Assembly: GCF_001953865.1 (NCBI RefSeq)
Contig: NZ_MQUQ01000010.1
Coordinates: 1 to 47,857, forward strand
Reading direction: 5' to 3'
DNA: 47,857 nt
From: Amycolatopsis coloradensis
GTDB lineage: Bacteria; Actinomycetota; Actinomycetes; Mycobacteriales; Pseudonocardiaceae
In this document: in pieces, positions 40,250-47,857 of the stretch
Position numbering within the stretch: position 1 is the stretch's first letter
Layout: every line of letters starts with the position of its first letter
The notes under the pieces: model-generated
What the model saw: only the letters and a program-made list of their open reading frames with translations
What the model was told of the DNA's origin: nothing
Databases searched by the model: none
Position numbers and translations under genes: made by a program

Positions 40250-42001
40250 GTGGCGTGTGCAGACGACGTGGACATCAAGGAAAGATCGATTCCGGCGACT
40301 CGGAAAAGTGTTCTGCTCGCCGCCGGAACAGCCCTGCTGAGCGCGGCCGTCGTCGCCAGGATCGGCCGGTTCGGCTTCAACCCGACCGATCAGGGATTCG
40401 TCTTGGCGCAGGTGTGGCGGGTGCTGCACGGCGAGATCCCGCAGGTCGATTTCCTCGGGCCCCGGCCGTTCGGCTCGGCTTATCTCCATCTGATCGATCA
40501 GCTCGTCCCGGCGCCGCTGATGATCGGGTCGAGTTTCGTGATGATGGTGCAGCTGACCGTCGCCACGTTCGCGCTCGCCGCGTTCTTGACCGGGACTTCG
40601 CCGCTGGACTGGGGGCCGCTTCGGCTCGGCCTGGTGTTCACCGCCGCGCTGGTCGGCCTGAACACCTATCCGCTGATGGCCTGGCACACCGTGGACGGCG
40701 TCTTCCTGGTGGCGGTCGGCTGGTGGCTGCTCGACAGCGGGCTGCGTTCCGGCTCGCGATGGCGGCGCCTGCTCGGCCTGTTCTGTCTCGGATTCGCGAT
40801 CATCGTCAAGCAGAGTTTCCTTTTCGCCGCACCGATCGGACTGCTGATCCTGCTGTTCCACCCCACCGCGCCGCCGAAGAAAGGGTGGCGCCTGCTCGGT
40901 GACGTCCTCGTGCTCGGCGCGGCGCCGTCGCTGTACTTCGGCGTGGTCACCGTCGCCGGGGGACTGCGATCGGCGATCGCGCAGCTCTCCGGTGGTCACC
41001 AGACCTGGGGCGAAGGCCTGTTCCTGTTCTGGACGGCGGAGTTCGCGGGCCGCGCGGACCCGAGGACGTATGTCTTCCCGGTGCTGCTCGGGGTGTTCGT
41101 GATCGCGGTGGCGTTCCAGGCCCGTGAACGGCTCGGGGACTTCGGCCGATGGCTCCGGATCGTGACGGCGGCGTGTGTCGTGGCCGTGGTGGTGTTCGTC
41201 GTGGCAGACGGCGGATTCGAGCACGCGGGCAACTGGCCGGTCACCCTGCTGTGGCTGTTCTCGGCCGCCGCGATCCTCGACGCCGTCGTCCGGCGGCGGT
41301 TGCCCTGGCGGTACCTGGCGATCGCCTGCCTCGGCTGGATGGCCAGCCTGTCATGGGGCTACCCGCTTCCGGGACTGCTCGCCGGGATCTTCGCGCTGGG
41401 TGTGCTGGAAGCGGTGCGGCCACCGGATCTTCCGCGCCCGCCCGCGCTCGCGGGCGGCGTTCTCGGCGCGACCGCGTTCGTGCTCGCCGGCCTGCTGTTG
41501 ATGTCCGCGCACGACAAGGCACCGTACGCGGACAGGCCGCAGGGTGAGCTGACGAAGGACCTCGGCGAGATCGCGGCGCCGATGCGCGGCGTCCGCACGA
41601 ATACCAGTGTGTACACCTATGTCGCCCAGATCCGCGGCTGCCTGGACCGCTACCCGGCCTCGAACGTGGCGATCCTGCCCGACAATCCGTTCGTCGCCCC
41701 GGTCTTCGGGGTGCGCAACCCGTTCCCGCTGGACTGGCCGCTTCCGATGGAACTGACCGGCGACAGTCCGGAAAGGATGGTCGAGGCGGCGGAACGCCTC
41801 GACCGGGAAGGGAACTACCTCGTGCTCTTCCAGACGGTCAAAGCCGTTTCACTGACCGCGGGCGGCCCGGTGCCCGACGCCGTCGCCCCGGACGCGCCGA
41901 CCATCCGCCTGAGCGGGGTGGAAGACCGGATCAAGGACGAACTCACCGGCGCCGAAGTCAGCTGCGGCAGTTTCGCCGGCTATTGGGCTCCGCCACGCTG
42001 A
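40250..42001 (+). CDS. Polytopic membrane protein, GT-C glycosyltransferase-like
   Basis: This 583-aa protein has about 10-11 membrane helices. The first outer loop holds an acidic motif, GFNPTDQGFVLAQVWRVLHGEIPQVDF, as in GT-C enzymes that use polyprenyl-phosphate sugars. A soluble C-terminal part (about 425-583) is predicted outside. The start could be the GTG at 40250 or a later one near 40265. It converges with the next gene and overlaps it by 22 nt. The transferred sugar and acceptor are unknown. Confidence 0.65.
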   Translation: MACADDVDIKERSIPATRKSVLLAAGTALLSAAVVARIGRFGFNPTDQGFVLAQVWRVLHGEIPQVDFLGPRPFGSAYLHLIDQLVPAPLMIGSSFVMMVQLTVATFALAAFLTGTSPLDWGPLRLGLVFTAALVGLNTYPLMAWHTVDGVFLVAVGWWLLDSGLRSGSRWRRLLGLFCLGFAIIVKQSFLFAAPIGLLILLFHPTAPPKKGWRLLGDVLVLGAAPSLYFGVVTVAGGLRSAIAQLSGGHQTWGEGLFLFWTAEFAGRADPRTYVFPVLLGVFVIAVAFQARERLGDFGRWLRIVTAACVVAVVVFVVADGGFEHAGNWPVTLLWLFSAAAILDAVVRRRLPWRYLAIACLGWMASLSWGYPLPGLLAGIFALGVLEAVRPPDLPRPPALAGGVLGATAFVLAGLLLMSAHDKAPYADRPQGELTKDLGEIAAPMRGVRTNTSVYTYVAQIRGCLDRYPASNVAILPDNPFVAPVFGVRNPFPLDWPLPMELTGDSPERMVEAAERLDREGNYLVLFQTVKAVSLTAGGPVPDAVAPDAPTIRLSGVEDRIKDELTGAEVSCGSFAGYWAPPR

Positions 42002-43434
42002 GCGACGGCGAGTTCCGGCTCGGGTTCTTCGACCGCCGAGGGTACTTCCTTGCGACGCGGCAGGAACGAAAGCGCGGCGAAGGCGGCGGCGAGCAGGGTC
42101 GGGTAGATCGTCAGCTGCTGGTGCTTGACGTTCTCGATGCCTTCCGCGAGACCGGAGACCAGGAGCTGGCCCATCGCGAAGAGCAGGAACATGAGCACCA
42201 CGATGCCGACGTCGCGGCGCCCGGTGCGGTCGCGGAAGGCTCGCAGCCCGGCCCAGCCGATGAGCAGCCAGATCGGCAGCAGGGCGAACAGCCCCAGCGG
42301 CGCGATCCAGCCGGTGATCCCGGACAGGACCGGGATCCGGTACTCCTTCGCGAGCGGCGGCTGACCGGCGTGCTCGCCGAAGCTGCCGAGGTTCGGCACC
42401 CGCGCGGTCAGCGTTTCCTGCGCGGACCTCTGCAGCATCTGGACCACGCGCCCCGGATGGTCGAGGTAGTACTGGGCGACGTTGCGGCGGCTGATCTTGT
42501 CGCGGTACTGGGCGTACTCGGGGGATCGCCAGGCCGCGTTCGCGCTCCACCAGCCCGTGCCGATGTACTTCGCGAACTCGGGCGGGAGGCCCAGCGCGGC
42601 GAGGTCACCGATGGTGTCGTGGTTCCCGTCCACGATCCCGTTGAACACGACGTGGTACATGTTGGCCTCGCGGTACTCCGCGTTGGCCGAGTCGCCCGCG
42701 CCCTGCACCAGCGCGGTACCGGTGCCGACGACGGCGAGCACGGCCAGCGGCAGCGCCCACCGGGCGAGGCCGCGGCTGCCCGCCGGGCGGACGAACAGCA
42801 GCGCGAGCGCGAACAGCGGGATCAGCAGCAGCGTCTGCGACTTCGCGTTGATCCCGATCATCGCGCCGAGCACGGTGACCGCGGCGCCGGTGTAGCGCCA
42901 CGGCCCGGTGCGGTGCATCAGCAGGAGCCCGCCGGCGAGCAGCAGCATCCCGACGAACGCGGCGCCTTCGCTCAGCACGGAGGCGAAGTACCCGAAGAAG
43001 GCCGAGTCCGCGGCGACCAGCAACAGTGCTGCCGTGGCGATGAAGCTGTCGCGGACCGAGAGGCGCAGGCCCACCACGATCGCGGCGATCCCGCCCGCGA
43101 CGAGCAGACAGCCGAGCACGCCCAGTACCAGCAAATTCAGGATGGCGGACGAGCCGAGCCACTGCCCGATCTCGCTGGCGATCTTGTCGATCCAGCTCTG
43201 GCTGGAGATGTACTCGCTGTTGCAGGCCGGGGCCGGGCCGTAGGAAAAGCGGACGAAGTATTCCGAAGGCCGGTCCAGTTCGCGGGCGCCGAGCCGGCAC
43301 AGGATGCGCCAGCCGTCGCCGTTGTCCGCCATGCCGATCGGACGAGGAACCAGGAAACGGACGAGGAGTACCCCGAGTGCGGCGACAAACACGCCCAAGG
43401 TCAGTCGGATTTCCCGGATCTTCACCCGCGTCAC
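41980..43434 (-). CDS. Polytopic membrane protein, WsfD-like hexosyltransferase candidate
   Basis: This 484-aa protein has about 11 membrane helices. The first outer loop has IGMADNGDGWRILCRLG, the DNGD type of acidic motif seen in WsfD-like glycan hexosyltransferases (recalled, not searched), then SYGPAPACNSEYISSQSW. GTG 43434 is used; GTG 43425, with AAGGTGA 5 nt upstream, is equally possible. A dyad at 43468-43490 lies upstream. With the convergent GT-C-like gene it may modify a cell-surface glycan. Confidence 0.65.
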   Translation of the reverse strand: MTRVKIREIRLTLGVFVAALGVLLVRFLVPRPIGMADNGDGWRILCRLGARELDRPSEYFVRFSYGPAPACNSEYISSQSWIDKIASEIGQWLGSSAILNLLVLGVLGCLLVAGGIAAIVVGLRLSVRDSFIATAALLLVAADSAFFGYFASVLSEGAAFVGMLLLAGGLLLMHRTGPWRYTGAAVTVLGAMIGINAKSQTLLLIPLFALALLFVRPAGSRGLARWALPLAVLAVVGTGTALVQGAGDSANAEYREANMYHVVFNGIVDGNHDTIGDLAALGLPPEFAKYIGTGWWSANAAWRSPEYAQYRDKISRRNVAQYYLDHPGRVVQMLQRSAQETLTARVPNLGSFGEHAGQPPLAKEYRIPVLSGITGWIAPLGLFALLPIWLLIGWAGLRAFRDRTGRRDVGIVVLMFLLFAMGQLLVSGLAEGIENVKHQQLTIYPTLLAAAFAALSFLPRRKEVPSAVEEPEPELAVAQRGGAQ

Positions 43435-43467
43435 CTTAGAAGATTCCGGAGGGTGATCAGTTCGTAC

Positions 43468-43490
43468 CCTCTCCAACACTTGAGGAGAGG
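43468..43490. promoter_or_regulatory. MerR-type dyad between merR and the membrane gene
   Basis: CCTCTCC and GGAGAGG form perfect 7-nt arms around 9 nt, 34 nt upstream of the membrane-protein start and 62 nt upstream of merR. The layout fits an operator for the adjacent MerR. No strong promoter elements were found. Confidence 0.5.
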
Positions 43491-43551
43491 AACTTTCGGA
43501 TCACGTCGAGCCATTCGTCGCGGGCCTCGACACCGAGATGTCGGGGTTCAC

Positions 43552-43899
43552 ATGCTGATCGGCGAGCTGTCCCGGCGGACCGGTGTGAGTCACCGGTCGC
43601 TGCGCAACTACGAGGAGCAGGGTCTGCTGGTCTCGCGATGCGATTCCAACGGCTATCGCACCTTCGGCGACGACGCGGTCACCACCGTGAGGCAGATCCG
43701 CGCGCTGCTCACGGCCGGGCTGACCACGCAGGTCATCGCCAAGGTGCTCCCGCGCGCGAACGGTGAACCGCCGGAACTCGACCTGTGCCCGACGGTCGTG
43801 ACGGAGATCCGGCGCGAACTGGCCGAGATGGACGACCGCATCGACACGCTCAGGCAGCGTCGCGGGACACTGGCCGGATATCTCGTTGTCGACGCGTAG
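43552..43899 (+). CDS. MerR family transcriptional regulator
   Basis: This 115-aa protein has the MerR winged helix (residues 1-68: MLIGELSRRTGVSHRSLRNYEEQGLLVSRCDSNGYRTFGDDAV) and a short coiled dimer helix (EIRRELAEMDDRIDTLRQRRGTL). There is no C-terminal effector domain or metal-binding Cys pair. Its Tyr-rich wing has NYEEQ, where most members have YYE. The HD-domain gene follows 9 nt downstream. The divergent membrane gene and the dyad suggest local control. Confidence 0.9.
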   Translation: MLIGELSRRTGVSHRSLRNYEEQGLLVSRCDSNGYRTFGDDAVTTVRQIRALLTAGLTTQVIAKVLPRANGEPPELDLCPTVVTEIRRELAEMDDRIDTLRQRRGTLAGYLVVDA

Positions 43900-43908
43900 G
43901 GGAGCAGC

Positions 43909-44457
43909 GTGGAAGCCCTGGCCAGGTTCGGATTCGAACTGGGTGTGCTCAAGCGGATCCGGCGAGCCGGGTGGTGGCAGGCCGGGGTCCGTGATCCCGA
44001 ATCGGTCGCCGAGCACACCACGAGGGTCGCGCAGCTGGCAGGCTTGCTGGCTGCCGAGGGCGGCGCAGACCCGGCGCGGGCGGCGTACCTCGCGCTCTGG
44101 CACGACACGCAGGAGACGAGGACCGGAGACCTTCCGCACACGATCAAGGGTTTCGTCGAGAAGCCGGACCCTCGGGCCATCACCTCCGCGCAGACGTCGG
44201 CCCTTCCCGGCGCCGCGCGTGACTCGGTGCGCGACGCCGTTGACGAGTACGAAACCGCGGAGAGCCCGGAGGCGCTCTACGCACGCGACGCGGACAAGCT
44301 CGAAATGCTGCTCCAGGCTGTCGAATACCGCGATATCGGCGTACAGAACGTCGATGAGTGGATTGCTTCGGCGGCGAGGAGCCTTCAGACCGACCTGGCG
44401 CGGCGAGTGGCCGAAGCGGCGCTGACGTTGTCGTCACTCTCGTGGCGGGTGCGCTGA
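43909..44457 (+). CDS. HD-domain phosphohydrolase (YfbR/HDDC2-like)
   Basis: This 182-aa protein has the HD metal site: His36 in ESVAEHTTRVAQ, His65-Asp66 in LALWHDTQETRTGDLP, and a late Asp in YARDADKLEMLLQ. The order and the RTGDLP sequence resemble 5'-deoxynucleotidases of the YfbR/HDDC2 type. The substrate is inferred from family only. GGGGAG precedes the GTG at 43909, and the 9-nt gap from merR implies cotranscription. Confidence 0.85.
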   Translation: MEALARFGFELGVLKRIRRAGWWQAGVRDPESVAEHTTRVAQLAGLLAAEGGADPARAAYLALWHDTQETRTGDLPHTIKGFVEKPDPRAITSAQTSALPGAARDSVRDAVDEYETAESPEALYARDADKLEMLLQAVEYRDIGVQNVDEWIASAARSLQTDLARRVAEAALTLSSLSWRVR

Positions 44458-44541
44458 AAGGAATCGCTACCCTGAGCCCGCGTGTATCGACCCCGGCACG
44501 CGTGCGTCGTGTGTCAGGCTTGACTCTGTGAAGGAACATCA

Positions 44542-45408
44542 GTGAACCGGCAGCCGTTGCGCCTCGCCATCATGGAAGCGACCCGCATCCTCACCGAGGC
44601 CGGGGTGGCGTCCCCGCGCTCGGACGCGGAGATCATCGCCTCCCATGTCCTCGGCGTCGAACGCGGCCGCCTGCCGATGGTGCCACTGGTGGACCCGCCG
44701 GTCATCGACGCGATCGGCCAGCTCGTGAACCAGCGGGCCAAACGGATCCCGTTGCAGTACCTCACCGGCTGGGCCGCGCTCGGCGACATCACGGTCAACG
44801 TCGGCGCCGGGGTGTTCGTCCCGCGCCCGGAGACCGAACTGCTCCTGGAATGGGGCCTCAAACTGCTGCACGGGCGCGAGTACCCGGTGGTGGTCGACCT
44901 CTGCACCGGCTCCGGCGCGCTGGCGCTGGCCGTGCAGCACGCGCGGCCGGACGCCGTCGTCTACGCCGTCGACATCGACGCGCAGGCGCTCGCCTGGGCC
45001 AGGCACAACGCCGACGTCCACGCCGACGCGGGGGACACGCCCATCCGGCTGTACTCCGGCGACGTCGCCGACAGCACGATGTTCGCCGAACTCGACGGGC
45101 TCGTCGACCTGGTCCTGTGCAACCCGCCGTACGTGCCGGAAGGCACGCCGGTGCCCGCCGAGGTCGCCGAGCACGACCCGGCGCGGGCGGTCTTCGCGGA
45201 GGAGAGCGGGCTGGCGGTGATTCGGCACGCGATCGCCGCCGCCGCGCGGCTGCTGCGGCCCACCGGCGGGATGGCGATCGAGCACGACGACACGCACGGC
45301 TCCGCCGTCCCGGCGCTGGTACGGGCGCGCCGGGTGCTGACCGACGTCCGGGGCCACCTCGACCTCGCCGGTCGCCCGCGGTTCGTGACCGCCCTGCGCG
45401 TCTCCTGA
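44542..45408 (+). CDS. prmC: Release factor glutamine methyltransferase
   Basis: This 288-aa SAM-dependent enzyme methylates the Gln of the GGQ motif in release factors. It has a helical N-terminal domain, FVPRPETELLLEW, the SAM loop VVDLCTGSGALALAVQ and the catalytic NPPY in DLVLCNPPYVPEG. AAGGA precedes the GTG at 44542. It normally directly follows prfA; here 5.4 kb of other genes lie between. The usual downstream Sua5-type gene is also absent. Confidence 0.95.
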   Translation: MNRQPLRLAIMEATRILTEAGVASPRSDAEIIASHVLGVERGRLPMVPLVDPPVIDAIGQLVNQRAKRIPLQYLTGWAALGDITVNVGAGVFVPRPETELLLEWGLKLLHGREYPVVVDLCTGSGALALAVQHARPDAVVYAVDIDAQALAWARHNADVHADAGDTPIRLYSGDVADSTMFAELDGLVDLVLCNPPYVPEGTPVPAEVAEHDPARAVFAEESGLAVIRHAIAAAARLLRPTGGMAIEHDDTHGSAVPALVRARRVLTDVRGHLDLAGRPRFVTALRVS

Positions 45409-45422
45409 CGCCCTTTCTCTCC

Positions 45423-45486
45423 CGCGTTTCGTCCTCTGGTTGCGGTAGTTGCACGCGCAACTACCGCAACCAGAGGACGAAACGCG
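45423..45486 (+). terminator. 30-bp-arm palindrome after prmC
   Basis: Perfect 30-nt arms (45423-45452 and 45457-45486) surround ACGC. The core is GTTTCGTCCTCTGGTTGCGG, 14 nt beyond the prmC stop. It is the second member of the family at 25778-25842. Confidence 0.85.
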
Positions 45487-45522
45487 AGAGGGGGTGGACA
45501 CGACGAGCCGCGGGGTGTCCTG

Positions 45523-45562
45523 AAGGCCACTTCGAGACGTTCAACGTCCCCAAGGGCACCTT
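45523..45562. repeat. Decayed palindrome
   Basis: The centre GACGTT-C-AACGTC is perfect. The outer parts (AAGG...CCTT) pair imperfectly with one gap, giving about 20-nt arms. It looks like an eroded member of the same class of intergenic palindromes. The rest of 45409-45686 shows no gene. Confidence 0.5.
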
Positions 45563-45686
45563 GGAGACAGCGGGCGGCCGGATAGTTAGCGGGACTCACG
45601 ACTTCCGGCGGTGCCCAGGGCAAAGCCCACCTCCTACCGTCGATCACGGCCGCCTCATCGGCGGTCCGACTGGGAGGTGTACCCCG

Positions 45687-47672
45687 ATGCGATCGTCTCT
45701 CCGACGAGCCCCACTCAGAACACTCGCCGTCCTCGCCGCCGTCACCCTGTTGCCCGGTTTGGTCGCCCAGCCCGCGTCCGCCGCGGTGCCGGTGAAGGGC
45801 TGGCCCGCCCCCATCGACGGGTCGACCTGGGAAAATCAGGACCATATGACGTGGGACGACTACCGCAAGCCACCCGGCACCGACTGGGCCGATCCCGCGC
45901 TGAAGCCGACCAAGCGGACGTTCAAGGGCGCCGTGGTGCTCGCGGACTACCCGGACCAGGAGTTCGCCGTCACGCAGCCGACGCGTTCGACGGTGTTCGG
46001 CAACCCCGGCCCCGCGGCCAGCGACATCCCCCGGGCGAACGTGGCGAAGTTCTACCAGGACTTCCTCAACAAGCCCCAGGCGCTCAACCAGGGCCACACC
46101 ATCAACGAGTACTGGATGGAGGACTCCGGCGGCAGGATGGGCGTGGACCTGACCGCGTTCGGGCCGTACCGGCTGCCGGGCAAGTCCTTCGAATACGGCA
46201 TGGAGTTCCAGCCCGGCGCGTGTCCGCCGGGCGCGAACTGCAAGCGTGACCTGCGTGCCGACGCGGGCGCCGCCTGGCGGGCGGACGTGGGTGACGTCGC
46301 CAAGCAGTTCGACTTCATCTTCTATCTTTCCGCGGGCCAGGACGAGAGCGCGACCTGGCAGGAATTCGGCGTGATGAAATTCGGCGAGCGTGAGAACGTG
46401 CCCGACGAATTCGGCCCCGGTGTCGCGGGAATGCCGAACGCCGCGGCCACCCGTTATGTCCCGTGGACGTCGTGGAAATCCGCGGCGAGCATCTGGCCGA
46501 ACGCGGTCACCGGTTCCTCGACCCAGGCCGAAAGCTCGGGCCAGGCGGTTTACGCGCACGAATTGAGCCACATTCTCGGCATCGGCGACAACTACAACAA
46601 CCCGTTCGGCACCCCGCCGTCCAGGACCTACACCGGCCCGTGGGAGATGATGTCGCGCGGCAGCTTCAACGGCCCCGGCGGACCGCACACCCGCTGGCAG
46701 ATCCCGGCGACGCAGGGCGGCTCGATGGGGTCGCACCACATGCTGCGCACCAAGATGAAGCTCGACATCATCGACGCCGAGGACGTGCTGAAACTCGACC
46801 GGAACTCCCTCGCCGAGAACGGCCCGGTTTCGACCAGGATCACGGCGCGTTCGGTCCTGCCGGGACAGGGCGCCTACAGCGGCATCAACATCGCGCTCAA
46901 CGGCGGGGACCTTTCGCCGAAATGCGATCGCTCGAAGGATCCGTTCTGCGACGGCGGTGGCTACGACAATTACACCGTCGAGGTCGTCGACCGGATGGGC
47001 AGTGATTCCTTCGCCCCCGATTCCGGCGTCATCATCGCGAAGACGAAGAACCAGGACAACGCGCCCTTCGAATGGATCGTCGACGCGCATCCGGCCGACA
47101 TCGGCATGACCGACTACAAGAAGCCGGACGGCACCCCGGTCCCGATCTCCATCGGCGACTACCGCCAGCTCAACGACGCCGCCTTCAAGGCGGGCACCGG
47201 TTCGGCGAGCAAATACGAGTACACCGACGAGGCGAACCGGCTGAAGTTCCTCGTCTCGGACGTCGAGCGCGACCGCAAGGGCGTGCTGTCCTACGTCGTC
47301 ACGGTGGCCTCGCTCGACGGCGCGGGCTCGCAGGCCAGGGGCGTCTCGCTGTGGCCGTCGATCCCGGCGTTCGCCAAGCAGGGGCTCGCGAGCTGCTCGT
47401 TCCCGGTGCTCAACACGGGCGACGCGAAGGGCGCGGCCGCGCCGTTCGACACCGACACCTATCGCCTGAGGGCGTCCACCACCGCGAAGGGCTGGGAGGT
47501 CCGGCTGCCGAACGAGCTGTCCACCGTCCCGTTCGGCGGGCGGTCGTCGGCGACGGCGCACGCCAAACGGGCCGGGGGTGGCGACCACGTCGCGCAGATC
47601 AAGCTGACCGCGACGTCGATCGCCGATCCGGGCAAGACGGCGACGTCGTACTGCACCGCTTTCGCCTTCTGA
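45687..47672 (+). CDS. Secreted M6-type (immune inhibitor A-like) metalloprotease
   Basis: This 661-aa protein has a signal peptide (residues 1-33, ending AQPASA|A). A propeptide-like stretch precedes the M6 catalytic domain. The zinc site is HELSHILGIGD at residues 291-301 (HExxHxxGxxD), followed by a Met-turn candidate WEMMSRG. Paired Cys residues (PGACPPGANC; KCDRSKDPFC) suggest disulfides in the secreted protein. The C-terminal 150 residues form a beta-rich domain. GGGAGG lies upstream of the ATG, and a strong hairpin follows 11 nt after the stop. Confidence 0.9.
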   Translation: MRSSLRRAPLRTLAVLAAVTLLPGLVAQPASAAVPVKGWPAPIDGSTWENQDHMTWDDYRKPPGTDWADPALKPTKRTFKGAVVLADYPDQEFAVTQPTRSTVFGNPGPAASDIPRANVAKFYQDFLNKPQALNQGHTINEYWMEDSGGRMGVDLTAFGPYRLPGKSFEYGMEFQPGACPPGANCKRDLRADAGAAWRADVGDVAKQFDFIFYLSAGQDESATWQEFGVMKFGERENVPDEFGPGVAGMPNAAATRYVPWTSWKSAASIWPNAVTGSSTQAESSGQAVYAHELSHILGIGDNYNNPFGTPPSRTYTGPWEMMSRGSFNGPGGPHTRWQIPATQGGSMGSHHMLRTKMKLDIIDAEDVLKLDRNSLAENGPVSTRITARSVLPGQGAYSGINIALNGGDLSPKCDRSKDPFCDGGGYDNYTVEVVDRMGSDSFAPDSGVIIAKTKNQDNAPFEWIVDAHPADIGMTDYKKPDGTPVPISIGDYRQLNDAAFKAGTGSASKYEYTDEANRLKFLVSDVERDRKGVLSYVVTVASLDGAGSQARGVSLWPSIPAFAKQGLASCSFPVLNTGDAKGAAAPFDTDTYRLRASTTAKGWEVRLPNELSTVPFGGRSSATAHAKRAGGGDHVAQIKLTATSIADPGKTATSYCTAFAF

Positions 47673-47682
47673 CCCAGCTCGG

Positions 47683-47728
47683 CTCGTGAGTGGTGAGGAC
47701 GGTTCCAACCGTCCTCACCACTCACGAG
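47683..47728 (+). terminator. Perfect 22-bp hairpin after the protease
   Basis: Arms 47683-47704 and 47707-47728 pair perfectly around CC (core GTGAGTGGTGAGGACGGTT). Relative to 36904-36938, the GAAGACGGT/ACCGTCTTC part is GAGGACGGT/ACCGTCCTC: one A-T pair became G-C in both arms. Confidence 0.85.
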
Positions 47729-47748
47729 GTGCGTCCCGGGATCGTGGG

Positions 47749-47801
47749 GTCGCGAAAGCCACTTTCAGGACATCTGACGTCCCGGAAGTGGCTTTCGCGA
47801 C
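47749..47801. repeat. Second copy of the GTCGCGAAAGCCACTTT palindrome
   Basis: Arms 47749-47771 and 47779-47801 (23 nt) around ATCTGAC pair with one wobble and one mismatch. The outer 17 nt equal those at 22453. The remaining 56 nt to the window end show no gene. Confidence 0.7.
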
Positions 47802-47857
47802 ATCAGCGTTCCGGTCTGAAGTCCGTGAAGGGTCTCTTCCCGACTCTCAAGGCAGGG

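Noticed and set aside
44850..47672. A 940-codon frame that would join a prmC-shadow sequence to the M6 protease
   Set aside because: The first 280 codons are out of frame with prmC and Arg-rich. A signal peptide with an ATG at 45687 and a ribosome site mark the true protease start, and a terminator palindrome lies in between.
1..47857. The long palindromes as insertion sequences or MITEs
   Set aside because: No transposase, target-site duplication or mobile core was seen; they sit at gene ends with stem-preserving changes, which fits terminators better. A CRISPR reading was rejected because units are not regularly spaced.

Overview
The window is about 70% G+C actinobacterial chromosome. Gene content (his-trp supercluster, lysA-hom-thrC-thrB-rho, rpmE-prfA...prmC), GTG starts, ATGA/GTGA stop-start overlaps, many -10 boxes lying 6-7 nt before a start codon (leaderless transcripts) and long perfect 3' palindromes point to Pseudonocardiaceae, most likely Amycolatopsis. 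The genus is an inference from protein and repeat style. No phage, insertion sequence, integrase or CRISPR array was seen; one tRNA gene is present.

Layout. (1) 1-13.2 kb, mostly minus strand: a his-trp cluster, read hisH-priA, then hisF-membrane protein-hisI-DUF1304, then trpE-Trp membrane protein-trpC-trpB-trpA. It is broken by a plus-strand block between priA and hisF (sigma factor, anti-sigma, NADPH oxidoreductase, F420/flavin oxidoreductase) and by a tetR gene between the hisI group and trpE. (2) 13.3-20.1 kb: accessory metabolism, with acyl-CoA dehydrogenase, NIPSNAP, NUDIX, a split transketolase divergent from soxR, kptA, a toroid-type hypothetical protein and tetR. (3) 20.2-27.4 kb: transport and detoxification, with an MMPL exporter under TetR, a decayed FtsX-type permease, tRNA-Arg(CCG), MarR/epoxide hydrolase, a CDF metal exporter and a DUF3105/DUF305 pair. 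(4) 27.5-36.6 kb: argS, lysA, hom, thrC, thrB, rho. (5) 37-45.4 kb: secreted CHAP-like protein, rpmE, prfA, then about 5.4 kb of accessory genes (decayed small gene, unknown protein, two GT-C-like membrane proteins, MerR, HD hydrolase) before prmC, which is usually next to prfA. (6) 45.7-47.7 kb: a secreted M6 metalloprotease.

Four divergent or adjacent regulator-target pairs each carry a clear dyad: TetR/trpE, SoxR/transketolase, TetR/MMPL and MarR/epoxide hydrolase. The CDF gene has a probable iron box plus a second dyad between its -35 and -10. The most unusual arrangement is the SoxR box shared by soxR and a split, apparently leaderless transketolase, which would tie pentose-phosphate flux to redox stress. 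The most unusual DNA structure is a set of long palindromes after genes. Pairs of distant copies differ by matched changes in both arms, so base pairing appears to be under selection.
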